Below are positions 36,194 through 45,060 of a stretch of DNA of 64,000 nt, piece after piece (position 1 is the stretch's first letter; every line of letters begins with the position of its first letter). The notes beneath the pieces are model-generated. The model saw nothing but the letters and a program-made list of their open reading frames with translations. It was not told the DNA's origin and made no database searches. A program made the translations under genes and the position numbers. The DNA is from Nitrospirota bacterium (GTDB taxonomy: Bacteria; Nitrospirota; Leptospirillia; Leptospirillales; Leptospirillaceae): assembly GCA_021785195.1 (NCBI GenBank), contig JAJYGC010000002.1:1-64000 (forward strand), in the 5' to 3' direction.

Positions 36194-39100
36194 ATGTGGC
36201 TGACGCGGCTGGCTCTTAAAAATGCAATAGGGGTCTTGATGGCTTCCCTGGCGCTCATTCTTATTGGGGCCCAGTCCATTTCGCGTTTGCCGATCGATCT
36301 GTTTCCCAACCTGTCGGTTCCTGTCCTGATTATCGGTACGATCTACCCTGGGGCGTCTCCTCTGGATGTCGAGAGGAGTGTGAGCTATCCCCTCGAAAAG
36401 ACTCTTTCTAGTATTGATAATGTTTCCCATATCCAGTCGCAATCAAGGGAAGGGGTTTCGGCCATTCAGGTCTGGTTCAACTGGGGGGAAGACCTCAATG
36501 CCGGCATGGTTCAGGCGGTCCAGAAGATCAGCCAGATCCTGAATCAGCTTCCCCCTGGAATCCAGCAGCCATTTATCCTGAAGTTTGACATTGCGAACAT
36601 CCCAGTGGTATCGGTGACAGTCTCCGATCCCAATCTCAATCAGATCCAGCTTTATGATCTGGCCTATAACACGATTGAGCCCCAGCTCGAACAGCTTCCC
36701 AATGTCTCCCAGGCGACGGTCAATGGAGGCAAGGTCCGGCAAATCAATATCAATTTGAATCCTCATGAATTGTTTGCCCGAAATCTCTCGATCATGCAGG
36801 TCGTGAATGCAATCAACCAGGCCAACCTCATTCTTCCGTCCGGGGACATCAAGGCTGGATCGAAGGATTACAACCTTTTTACAAATAACCAGATCACTCG
36901 AAATCTGGTGGACACGCTTCAGCATGTGGCCGTTTCAACCCAAAAGTCCCCGGATGGGCGAACTGTTCCGATCTATGTGAAAGATTTTGCAAGGGTCAGT
37001 GACTCTGCTGAAACGCAGACCAATATCGTTCGGGTCAATGGGGAAAACGCGGTCTACCTTGCGGTCAACAAACAGCCCGGATCCAACACTGTAAAAGTTG
37101 TCGATTCTGTGAGGGCTGCCCTTCCAAAACTGCGTGGACTTCCAGCTGGCGTTCATCTGGATACATCCTTTGATCAGTCAATGTATATTCGTCAATCAAT
37201 CAAAAGTCTCTATCATGAGATCTTTCAAGGGGCTTTTCTGGCGATTCTTGTCATCCTCCTCTTTTTTGGAAATATTTCCGCAACGCTCATCATTGCAACG
37301 GCCATCCCCCTTTCGGCACTGGCAGCACTTACCTTTCTATACTTTTCGCATCAGACACTGAACATCTTCACCTTTGGAGGGCTAGCGCTCGGAATCGGCC
37401 GACTCGTGGATGATTCGATCGTCGAGCTCGAAAATATCTATCGTCATTTTTCCCAGGACCAGGTTCCCCGCCCTCAGGCTCTTCTGGCTGCCGCACGGGA
37501 GGTTGCCATGCCGATCCTGGCTTCCACCATTACGACAGTGGTTGTATTTTTTCCCATCCTTTTCATGAAAGGGATTGGCCGACTTCTTTTTACCCCCATG
37601 GCTTTGACAATAACCTTTGCCCTATTTGCATCATTCTTCGTTTCCAGGATGGTGACTCCCCTTTTATGTTACCGCTTCCTCCGACCGGACCGGACAATTC
37701 TTATGGAGAGAAAAGGACCTTTTGTCTGGTTTCAGAAAGTTTTTCACCAAATAGAAGAAAAATACGGACTGCTCTTGTCCTATGCGATCCACCATCGCCG
37801 GAAGGTCTTTTTGGGAGTTCTGGCTTCCTTTCTCCTTTCCTTGCCACTCATTCACTTTATCGGGACGGAATTTTTCCCGGCACCGGATGAAAGCCAGTTT
37901 ACCATCAACATCCAGACACCTCCGGGATCCCGGATAGAGCTGACGGCACAGGTGGCTCGCTCGGTTGAGGAAGTGGTCCAAAAGTCATTGCCTTCCAAAT
38001 ACATCCGCGTGATTGCTTCCAATATTGGTCTACGAAGTACGGCAGGACGGGGAACGAATGGGGCAGCTTCCGTCTTTACGGCCAATACTGGCCCAGATAC
38101 GGCTTTTGTCCAGGTCAATCTCGTAAGTCCTGACAAGCGGAAAGAAACCTCTGAGCAGTTAATGGACCGGGTCCGGACGGCGATGAGGGGCATGTTTCCA
38201 GGGGTGGGAATTTATTTTATGCCGGGGGGGCTGATCGAGCGAATCCTGAACTTTGGCTACCAGGGGATCATCGATGTGGAAATCTATGGATATGATCTGG
38301 CCACTGGGGAACAGTTGGCAGAAAATGTTGCGAATTCGATGAGAAAAATTCGGGGAATGGGAGATGTTCAGGTCCTTCCGAATGATTTTCACTTTCCAGA
38401 GCTTGATGTTCACGTGGATCGTGTCAAGGCTGCAATGGTTGGTCTTTCGGTCCAGCAGGTTGCCTCCACCGTGTTATGGAGTTTTGTCGGGAACGAAAAT
38501 AATCCGTCGATCTATACGGACCCTTCCACCGGCAATGAATACAATATTGTCGTGCAACTTGATCGTCCATACCGGGAATCTCTCGAAAGTCTCAAGAATG
38601 TTTTCCTGACCAATGCGAATGGCCAGCCGATCCTCCTGAGGGATATTGCATCGATCAAGGAATCGTCCGGTCCGAACGAGATTGACCGAAAGCGTATGAC
38701 CCGCCTCATCACCATTTCTGCAAACCCGGTCGGCAGGCCTCTGGGGGAAATTGCCAAGGACCTTCGGGCATTTCTGTCCCATGCTCCGGTTCCCGAAGGC
38801 TTTTCAATCGTTTTGTCTGGCCAGATCGCCCAGCAGAAGGGGGCATTTTTGTCCCTCGCGCTTGCCGGAGTGGCTGCAATCCTGCTTGTTTATATGGTTC
38901 TTGCGACTCAGTTTCGCTCATTGCTGGACCCTTTTGTCATCATGTTCTCGGTCCCGATGAGTTTTATCGGGGTAATCTGGATCTTCTTCCTGACGGGGAC
39001 CCCGTTCTCGACGATCGCTTTTATGGGGGTGATCATGACGGTGGGGATTGCGGCCAGCAACGGGGTGCTGTTGGTGGATTATTCAAACCGGCTCCAGAGG

Positions 39101-39400
39101 GACGAAGGGCTGGGATTGGAGGAAGCGGTCGTCCGTGCCGGAAGGACCCGGCTCAGACCTGTCGTAATGACCAGTCTGGCCACGGTTGTTGGTCTGATCC
39201 CAATGGCATTGGGTTTCGATATTGGAAGTTCGAACAGCCTTCCCCTGGCACGTGCGGTGATTGGCGGATTGACACTGGCAACGGTTTTTACTCTGATCCT
39301 GGTCCCGACAACCTATTTATCGTTTCATAGACGATTTCCCGTCCAGGGGAAGTCTCAGGTCGACAAGGTTTGGGAAGAGTCCACGGGAACCCCAGTTTAA
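36194..39400 (+). CDS. RND-family inner-membrane efflux pump
   Basis: The 1068-residue permease has twelve membrane segments in two halves with large periplasmic loops. The TM4 proton-relay aspartates Asp406 and Asp407 (IGRLVDDSIVELEN) match AcrB Asp407/408. FPNLSVPVL and PGASPLDVERSVSYPLEKTL at the N-terminus, and GVIMTVGIAASNGVLLVDYS in TM10, identify the multidrug (HAE1) type rather than the metal (CusA) type. No clear Shine-Dalgarno precedes ATG 36194, 12 bases after the adaptor stop. Confidence 0.92.
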   Translation: MWLTRLALKNAIGVLMASLALILIGAQSISRLPIDLFPNLSVPVLIIGTIYPGASPLDVERSVSYPLEKTLSSIDNVSHIQSQSREGVSAIQVWFNWGEDLNAGMVQAVQKISQILNQLPPGIQQPFILKFDIANIPVVSVTVSDPNLNQIQLYDLAYNTIEPQLEQLPNVSQATVNGGKVRQININLNPHELFARNLSIMQVVNAINQANLILPSGDIKAGSKDYNLFTNNQITRNLVDTLQHVAVSTQKSPDGRTVPIYVKDFARVSDSAETQTNIVRVNGENAVYLAVNKQPGSNTVKVVDSVRAALPKLRGLPAGVHLDTSFDQSMYIRQSIKSLYHEIFQGAFLAILVILLFFGNISATLIIATAIPLSALAALTFLYFSHQTLNIFTFGGLALGIGRLVDDSIVELENIYRHFSQDQVPRPQALLAAAREVAMPILASTITTVVVFFPILFMKGIGRLLFTPMALTITFALFASFFVSRMVTPLLCYRFLRPDRTILMERKGPFVWFQKVFHQIEEKYGLLLSYAIHHRRKVFLGVLASFLLSLPLIHFIGTEFFPAPDESQFTINIQTPPGSRIELTAQVARSVEEVVQKSLPSKYIRVIASNIGLRSTAGRGTNGAASVFTANTGPDTAFVQVNLVSPDKRKETSEQLMDRVRTAMRGMFPGVGIYFMPGGLIERILNFGYQGIIDVEIYGYDLATGEQLAENVANSMRKIRGMGDVQVLPNDFHFPELDVHVDRVKAAMVGLSVQQVASTVLWSFVGNENNPSIYTDPSTGNEYNIVVQLDRPYRESLESLKNVFLTNANGQPILLRDIASIKESSGPNEIDRKRMTRLITISANPVGRPLGEIAKDLRAFLSHAPVPEGFSIVLSGQIAQQKGAFLSLALAGVAAILLVYMVLATQFRSLLDPFVIMFSVPMSFIGVIWIFFLTGTPFSTIAFMGVIMTVGIAASNGVLLVDYSNRLQRDEGLGLEEAVVRAGRTRLRPVVMTSLATVVGLIPMALGFDIGSSNSLPLARAVIGGLTLATVFTLILVPTTYLSFHRRFPVQGKSQVDKVWEESTGTPV

Positions 39401-39427
39401 TGGCAAATGTTGGGGATGAACCCTTGT

Positions 39428-40351
39428 TTATGGTGTCAGGGAAATCCATCCAGAGGTCAGAATCTTGACCCCGAGATGAAGGGGGGATGGGATTTGTGCG
39501 GCTTCACCCTTTCGTGTCAGAACCCCGAGGACTGAAGTGCTGGAGAGTGCTGGAACCGAGAGCCCGGTCAGGGCTCCGTTATCCAGTTCCTTTTTGATAT
39601 TGATGGCTGGCAGCACTCCGATTCCAATTCCCGACAACAGTACCTTTCTCACGAGCTCGGTATCGGATGTCTCAAGAGTGACATTTGTTTTTAGGGAAAG
39701 GTTTGAAAAAATGCTCTCAATGTAGTCCCTGAAAAATGTGTGTCGAGAAGGTAGAATGAGCGGATATTCCTCCAGGATTTTGGGATCCCGTCTCCACTTT
39801 CCCGATGCCATGTGTGGAGCGGCCACCACGAGGATATTTGTTTTCTGGATCGGGTTCAGATCGAATCTTTTGATAAGATCTTCATAGCAGGGGGTCTCCT
39901 CGGGAATCTGTGTCAGGACCATATCCGCCGCGTGACTATCGAGTTCCTGAACCAGTTCGTCGTCCAGGGCCTGATGGGTCTGGATGGTTTGTGTCTTGTA
40001 TGTCCCTCGAAGGTAGTTAAGGAACGGTGTATCATCTCCAAACCCGGTTCCGAAACCGATCCCGAGCTGAATGGGTTCTACTTTGGAAGCGGGTTTGAAT
40101 CGTTGCATCGCATCGGTACTTTGCGAGACCTGTTCCAGAATCAATCGGGCTTGTTCCAGAAACAGAAGTCCGGTTTGGCTTAGGTAGACCCGCCGCCCGA
40201 CCCGGTTAAAGAGTTTTGTCTGGAACTCATCTTCAAGCAGCTGGATCTGTGTGCTGATCGCTGGTTGTGTTACTCCCAGTTCTCTTGCCGCCTGGGTGAA
40301 ATTCAGCGTTTGACTCACAACGATGAATGTATGAATTTGTGATAGGGTCAT
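39428..40351 (-). CDS. LysR-family transcriptional regulator
   Basis: The 307 residues have the LysR winged helix at 1-60 (FTQAARELGVTQPAISTQIQ) and a periplasmic-binding-like effector domain. The gene is divergent from the TolC-ABC export operon at 40560, with a 208-base shared control region, so it most likely activates or represses that operon. The ATG has GAGGAG about six bases upstream. It converges with the RND pump gene, leaving 27 bases between them. The effector is unknown. Confidence 0.88.
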   Translation of the reverse strand: MTLSQIHTFIVVSQTLNFTQAARELGVTQPAISTQIQLLEDEFQTKLFNRVGRRVYLSQTGLLFLEQARLILEQVSQSTDAMQRFKPASKVEPIQLGIGFGTGFGDDTPFLNYLRGTYKTQTIQTHQALDDELVQELDSHAADMVLTQIPEETPCYEDLIKRFDLNPIQKTNILVVAAPHMASGKWRRDPKILEEYPLILPSRHTFFRDYIESIFSNLSLKTNVTLETSDTELVRKVLLSGIGIGVLPAINIKKELDNGALTGLSVPALSSTSVLGVLTRKGEAAQIPSPLHLGVKILTSGWISLTP

Positions 40352-40402
40352 TTGATGCTCCTCGGAACTTTTTAAAAAAAATATTGTTTAACAAGGCATT
40401 AT

Positions 40403-40446
40403 TTGTTTTTCCGGAAGCTGTTTTTCATAATCCATTATGCAATAAT
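40403..40446. promoter_or_regulatory. Promoter and overlapping palindromes between LysR gene and TolC-ABC operon
   Basis: On the + strand TTGTTT (40403-40408) and CATAAT (40426-40431) are 17 bases apart, a plausible promoter. CATAAT-CC-ATTATG (40426-40439) is a perfect palindrome over the -10, and ATTAT-GCA-ATAAT (40434-40446) is a second perfect one overlapping it. Such AT-rich dyads fit a LysR binding site. The implied leader to the GTG at 40560 is about 120 bases. Confidence 0.45.
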
Positions 40447-40559
40447 TTTTTAATATGTGTAAAGGCTATTGCGATCGGCAAATGCTGAAAGCGGACAAAC
40501 CAAGGGAAGTGGTGTTTGTTGATTTGAGCCACAAACAGGGGACCCACAAGGGGATCATA

Positions 40560-41969
40560 GTGTTTAGGGACTCTTTGCTTATCAGATTGCTTTTTTCCCT
40601 TTGCTTGATCCTGTCGGCCATGAATCCAGTTTTGCCTTTCCGTGCCGATGCGGCCCCTGGTCAGGGCAGCCCTTTGTTTAACCATGGGGCCGGGAACCGT
40701 TCAAAGGTATTTGTCCTTACCCTTCCGGACGCCCTGGCCCTGGCATTGAGAAGCCATCCCCAGTTGGGGGCGGCCAATGCTGGCGTTTCGAGTGCCCAGG
40801 CGGGAATAGGCATCGCAAGAAGCCAGTATTATCCCACGCTGAACGGTGGTTCCACGTATACCCGGGAAACAGGAAACTTTGGTCCACAACCAGGTTTCCC
40901 ATTCACGATTCCTGAGTCTCCGGTTTCCTTTGACTTCTATCAAGCCCAGCTGACGCTGACACAAACCCTGTTTGCCTTTGGCAGGCGCCGATCACAGGTT
41001 GCGCAGAACGAAGCGTTGTACCGGGCCTCGCACCAAAGTGCAGCCAAGACTGTGACCGATATTGTATTTGGTGTGGAAAAAGCCTATTTCAGCGTTTTGA
41101 AGGATCAAGAACTTCTGAATGTGGACAAATTGACTCTTGCGGACTACAGGCTTCAACTGGAAGTCGCCAAGGCCAGATTCCACGATGGAGTGGCTAATGC
41201 GTACGATGTCTTGAATGCCCGAGTCAATCTGTCCAACGCGTTGCTGACCCAGGTGCAGGATCGCAACCAGTTCCATGTGGATCAGTTGGCACTCAATCGG
41301 GCGATGGGTGTGATCGGTCACAGTCCCTATCGGGTCGCATCGCTTCATCCCTCGGGAAAAATCCGATTTACGCCGGAAGAGGTTGTCTCCATCGCAATTG
41401 ACAATCGACCGGACCTGAAGCAGATTGATCAGCAAGAATCTGCCCAGCGCCAAGCGGTGAAGTTCAATCAGGCGCAGTTTTTGCCAACTGTGCAGTCGAC
41501 GGGGGCCTACAGTCTTGACAGCGAGTTTTTCCCCCTAGTTTACAATTGGTCTATTGCAACGACTTTGACAGTTCCCATTTTCAATGGATTCCTGAATGTG
41601 CAACAGGTGCGCCAGGCCCGGGCACAACTTCGACAGATCCGATTCCAGAAGGAAGATCTCCGACAGGAAGTCATCCAGAATGTTCTTTCTGATCTCTTCA
41701 CCTTAAAGACAGCGCGAGAGAAAATCCGGGATGAAAAAGCACTGACGAACCAAGCAGAACGGAATGTTGATCTTGCTGAAACCCAGTTCAAGGTCGGGAC
41801 GGGAACGACGGTTGCGGTGACCCAGACCGAACGTGATTTGGCCAAAGCACGTGCCGACCTTGTTCAGGCCCAGGCGGATTATGCCATTAGTCTGGCCCGT
41901 CTGAAGAAGGATATGGGGACCAATTATGATTTCAAGCATGGGCATCTTCCTCTCGGGGCGCTACCGTGA
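40560..41969 (+). CDS. TolC-family outer-membrane efflux protein (ABC system)
   Basis: I choose GTG 40560 (MFRDSLLIRLLFSLCLIL), which gives 469 residues with a clean signal peptide and AGGGG six bases upstream; the open frame from 40455 lacks both. Two OEP repeats are visible: LPDALALALRSHPQLGAANA, LTLTQTLFAFGRRRSQVAQN and, later, VPIFNGFLNVQQVRQARAQL and FKVGTGTTVAVTQTERDLAK. It resembles the TolC at 33628. Its stop overlaps the next gene by GTGA. It would give the downstream ABC exporter a route across the outer membrane. Confidence 0.88.
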   Translation: MFRDSLLIRLLFSLCLILSAMNPVLPFRADAAPGQGSPLFNHGAGNRSKVFVLTLPDALALALRSHPQLGAANAGVSSAQAGIGIARSQYYPTLNGGSTYTRETGNFGPQPGFPFTIPESPVSFDFYQAQLTLTQTLFAFGRRRSQVAQNEALYRASHQSAAKTVTDIVFGVEKAYFSVLKDQELLNVDKLTLADYRLQLEVAKARFHDGVANAYDVLNARVNLSNALLTQVQDRNQFHVDQLALNRAMGVIGHSPYRVASLHPSGKIRFTPEEVVSIAIDNRPDLKQIDQQESAQRQAVKFNQAQFLPTVQSTGAYSLDSEFFPLVYNWSIATTLTVPIFNGFLNVQQVRQARAQLRQIRFQKEDLRQEVIQNVLSDLFTLKTAREKIRDEKALTNQAERNVDLAETQFKVGTGTTVAVTQTERDLAKARADLVQAQADYAISLARLKKDMGTNYDFKHGHLPLGALP

Positions 41970-42694
41970 GGCTTGCTGGAGTTCTCTTTGTCATGATTTC
42001 CCTGATTGTGTCCGATCTCTGGATGGGCATTCCCATTTGGGCGGCCGATACCCCCGACCTACCTGGCCCGACGGCTCCTCCTGCTGTGGACATGGAGCGG
42101 CAACCTCTTCCTGACCAGTGGACAATTGCTCCGATGGTGGGGTATTTCATTCCGACTGGGGGTGGCAACTCTGCCTACTTTAACAGTGCTCTTTCAGTGG
42201 GGGCCGAGCTTTCCTATCGCCCTGGACGGCACCCCGGCAATTTTCGTTGGATCGCCTCTTTCTCCTACCTGCAAATGACCCCGGGACCCACATTGTCTTC
42301 TCCCATTTCATCGGGAAATCTGTTTTCATCCACTTCCGGAACTGCTCCCGCTGCAGGCCCCATTCCGGGATCAGCCAGCATCACAGGGTTCCTTTTCAAG
42401 GGAGGGGGCGCCTGGTCGTTTGGAAATATTCTTCCGGGGAGCTGGACGGCATGGGGAACTCTTTCTCCTTATTTTCGCGGGGATATTGGCATGGCTTCAT
42501 TGTCTGCTTCGGGAACAACCGGTTTTGACGGGCATCCTTATGGACTGCTTTTCGATATGGGGGGTGGCATGGAATGGCATGTTCCAGAATATCCGATGGG
42601 TGTCTTTGTAGAGATGGACCCAACCGGACTCATCATGAATGGGACAGTCCTTTTCCTGACGCCGCTGGTTTCGGGTATTTCGATCTGGTTCTGA
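41966..42694 (+). CDS. Predicted outer-membrane beta-barrel protein of the ABC export operon
   Basis: The 242-residue protein starts at GTG 41966, overlapping the TolC stop. A signal peptide ends near WAA at about 27, followed by a Pro-rich linker. The rest is glycine- and aromatic-rich with alternating pattern, ending SGISIWF, a barrel-type C-terminus. Its last 50 residues parallel the protein at 32230 (PEYPMGVFVEM against PEFPVGFFAEV; TVLFLTPLVSG against TVTILPVIVGS). No function is recognised; both copies sit beside TolC genes. Confidence 0.7.
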   Translation: MRLAGVLFVMISLIVSDLWMGIPIWAADTPDLPGPTAPPAVDMERQPLPDQWTIAPMVGYFIPTGGGNSAYFNSALSVGAELSYRPGRHPGNFRWIASFSYLQMTPGPTLSSPISSGNLFSSTSGTAPAAGPIPGSASITGFLFKGGGAWSFGNILPGSWTAWGTLSPYFRGDIGMASLSASGTTGFDGHPYGLLFDMGGGMEWHVPEYPMGVFVEMDPTGLIMNGTVLFLTPLVSGISIWF

Positions 42695-42731
42695 ATCTGG
42701 AGGCCTCTGAAGGCCGATTGGAGAGCTCGTT

Positions 42732-43364
42732 ATGGATGATGATCGCACACGATTCGAATCTCTTGGCGTTTCCCATCGGGATCCGAGTAAAAGGTCGCGC
42801 CGCTTGTTCTGGTTGATGGGGGGATTGGCCACGACACTCTTTTTGTCGGGGGTGTTCTATACGATCTTTTTCTACATGACACTTCCGAACAGGCATTCCC
42901 TTTCAAAGCCTGGTGAAGGGGGTGTGGATCAGGTCCCGCTCCCCGTTCCCCCTACATCCCTGTTTCCAAGGTCCGCCGGGTCGGGACCCACCGTTGCTTT
43001 TATTCGGACAAGGGTATTTGATGCGGCAATCTCTTCAATCCATGTGTCTCAAAAAGGTTTGGATTTGCTCCTTTCCCTTCATTTTTTGGGTGGGGCGGGG
43101 AATGGGCAACGTTTTTCCTATGTTTTGTCCACTCCTCCTCGTTGGGTTGACGGGAAACAGGGCGCCTCACAGGGAGAAATGGTCTGGGATCGGGATCATG
43201 TTTTTTCCCCAGGAGAAACGGTTCAGTCTCCCATTCATTTTTCAATCCTTCCCAGAACGCCATCCTTTGATCTGTTTGTATCCTTTACAGGGTTGGAGGG
43301 GAACATTGGAAAACGGTACCGGCTCCATTTTACAAACCTGAAAGCGGGACCGTCCGGTGAATGA
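42732..43364 (+). CDS. Single-pass membrane protein of the ABC export operon
   Basis: I do not recognise this 210-residue protein. It has a basic N-terminus, one hydrophobic segment at about 26-49 (LFWLMGGLATTLFLSGVFYT) and then a periplasmic domain of about 150 residues with beta-like pattern. It lies between the barrel gene and the ABC ATPase gene, overlapping the latter by eight bases. The operon has TolC and an ABC pump but no HlyD-type adaptor, so this protein could take that place; that is inference only. Confidence 0.7.
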   Translation: MDDDRTRFESLGVSHRDPSKRSRRLFWLMGGLATTLFLSGVFYTIFFYMTLPNRHSLSKPGEGGVDQVPLPVPPTSLFPRSAGSGPTVAFIRTRVFDAAISSIHVSQKGLDLLLSLHFLGGAGNGQRFSYVLSTPPRWVDGKQGASQGEMVWDRDHVFSPGETVQSPIHFSILPRTPSFDLFVSFTGLEGNIGKRYRLHFTNLKAGPSGE

Positions 43365-44145
43365 AGGGGATGGACTTGTTGCAAGAAATCTTGTCAAACG
43401 TTTTTCCAAGGACCGTCCGTCTGCGGTGGACAACATTTCCCTTTCGGTTTCCAGGGGCGAGGTCCTGTCCATTGTTGGCCCGAATGGTGCTGGAAAATCC
43501 ACACTGATCCAGATGCTTCTGGGATTGCTTGTTCCTGATTCCGGAACGATCCATTTGTTTGGGGAGGATGTGACCCGTCACCGCAGAAGGATTGCTCACC
43601 GCATCAACTATGCCTCCACGGATCTTTCTCTGCCTTATTCTTTGACTGTTCGGGAAAATCTTGACGTATTCGCCCTTGTTTATGACCTCCCCAATCCCCG
43701 AAGGGCCGTGACCAGGATTCTCGAGACGTTTTCCTTGGGTGACCTGGCAAGAATCCGGGTGGGCAAACTGTCAACCGGGCAAATTGCTCGCCTCGGAATT
43801 GCCAAGGCGCTTCTTTCTTCCCCGGAAGTCCTGTTCCTTGACGAACCGACTGCAACCCTGGATCCTGAAGCGGCACAGGAGATCCGTGTCCTGCTCCAGG
43901 GCCATGTCCGGAATTCCGGTCTGGGGCTTGTCTATACCTCACACAATATGCGAGAAGTGGAACGTCTTTCGGACCGGATATTGCTGATTGAATCAGGAAG
44001 AATGGTGGCCGAAGGGACTGCGGATGAGTTGTGCCGGAAATTTGAGTCGTCAGACCTTGAGTCCGTTTTTCTGAAATCCATGTCAGAAGCCCGAGAGAGT
44101 CAGGGCATCACGGCATCCGACCAGAAAGGAAGTGTGTGTGGTTGA
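43357..44145 (+). CDS. ABC transporter ATP-binding protein (ABC-2 type)
   Basis: The 262 residues have Walker A GPNGAGKST at 41-49, the signature LSTGQ at 138-142, Walker B EVLFLDEPT at 157-165 and the H-loop histidine in YTSHNMREVE. At the place of the Q-loop it reads INYASTDLSLPYSL, with no glutamine, an uncommon variant. It pairs with the permease whose gene overlaps its 3' end by 14 bases. The start is GTG at 43357 within the preceding gene. Confidence 0.88.
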   Translation: MNEGDGLVARNLVKRFSKDRPSAVDNISLSVSRGEVLSIVGPNGAGKSTLIQMLLGLLVPDSGTIHLFGEDVTRHRRRIAHRINYASTDLSLPYSLTVRENLDVFALVYDLPNPRRAVTRILETFSLGDLARIRVGKLSTGQIARLGIAKALLSSPEVLFLDEPTATLDPEAAQEIRVLLQGHVRNSGLGLVYTSHNMREVERLSDRILLIESGRMVAEGTADELCRKFESSDLESVFLKSMSEARESQGITASDQKGSVCG

Positions 44146-44983
44146 TCCCATTGATTCCCGGAGGTTGGCCCCCAGGAAACCGGTTCCCTGGTTTGCCATT
44201 CGGCCGATGCTTGGGATCCTTCTGAGGCAACTGTACCTTTACCGGAGAAGTTTACCCCGTTGGATGGAGATTTTTTATTGGCCCCTTCTGGACCTTCTGG
44301 TCTGGGGGTTCCTGACGCTTTATCTGAAACAGGGAACAATCCATATGGCGGGAACCGCAAAGGCCCTTTTGGGCGGTTTGCTGCTCTGGGATATGCTATA
44401 TCGCTCCCAGCAGGGGATTTCTGTCGTTTTTCTGGAAGAAATATGGTCCCGTAACCTTTACAACATGATGGTGGCGCCCGTTACCCCGTTTCACGTTGTT
44501 TTTGGGGCCATGCTCACAGGCCTTGTGAAGGTTTCACTTTCTTCAAGCGTGGCGATCGTTTTGGCATGGTTTTTATTTTCCTATTCCATTTTCAATTTGG
44601 GGCTTTCACTCATCCCGTTTATCTTGGCCCTGGTCCTCATGGGATGGTCCCTCGGAATCATGACGACAGCCCTGATTCTTCGGTTTGGTCAGGAGGCAGA
44701 AGTCTTGGCCTGGGGCGTGATTTTTCTGTTTCAGCCGGTCAGTGCGGTGTTCAATCCAGTATCGGTCCTCCCTGGAGGATTTCGTCAGGTTGCATTCTTG
44801 GTACCGGCTTCCCATGTATTCGAAGGAATGCGAGGCGTCCTTTCCGGGAAGGGGTTTCCGTGGCATGATCTGATCTGGGCGTTTTTGATCGATATAATCT
44901 ATTTTTTGGGGGCACTGCTTCTCTTCCACCGAGTGTTGGAGAGGGCTCGAAAAACGGGCTTTTCATTGAAGCTGGGGAGTTGA
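44132..44983 (+). CDS. ABC-2 type transporter permease
   Basis: The 283-residue protein has six hydrophobic segments, the ABC-2 membrane-domain pattern, with a cytoplasmic N-terminus and a late segment before VPASHVFEGMRGVL, a motif seen in ABC-2 permeases. It follows the ATPase with a 14-base overlap. The start is GTG 44132 or 44138. With the TolC at 40560 and the two unknown envelope proteins it completes a five-gene export operon. The substrate could be a lipid, polysaccharide or drug. Confidence 0.85.
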   Translation: MCVVDPIDSRRLAPRKPVPWFAIRPMLGILLRQLYLYRRSLPRWMEIFYWPLLDLLVWGFLTLYLKQGTIHMAGTAKALLGGLLLWDMLYRSQQGISVVFLEEIWSRNLYNMMVAPVTPFHVVFGAMLTGLVKVSLSSSVAIVLAWFLFSYSIFNLGLSLIPFILALVLMGWSLGIMTTALILRFGQEAEVLAWGVIFLFQPVSAVFNPVSVLPGGFRQVAFLVPASHVFEGMRGVLSGKGFPWHDLIWAFLIDIIYFLGALLLFHRVLERARKTGFSLKLGS

Positions 44984-45060
44984 GAGAGGCATCAATAAGC
45001 GGGTCATTCATTTCGCCATATCCGTTTGACACCTACCAAAAATGGGGGGGATAATTAAAC

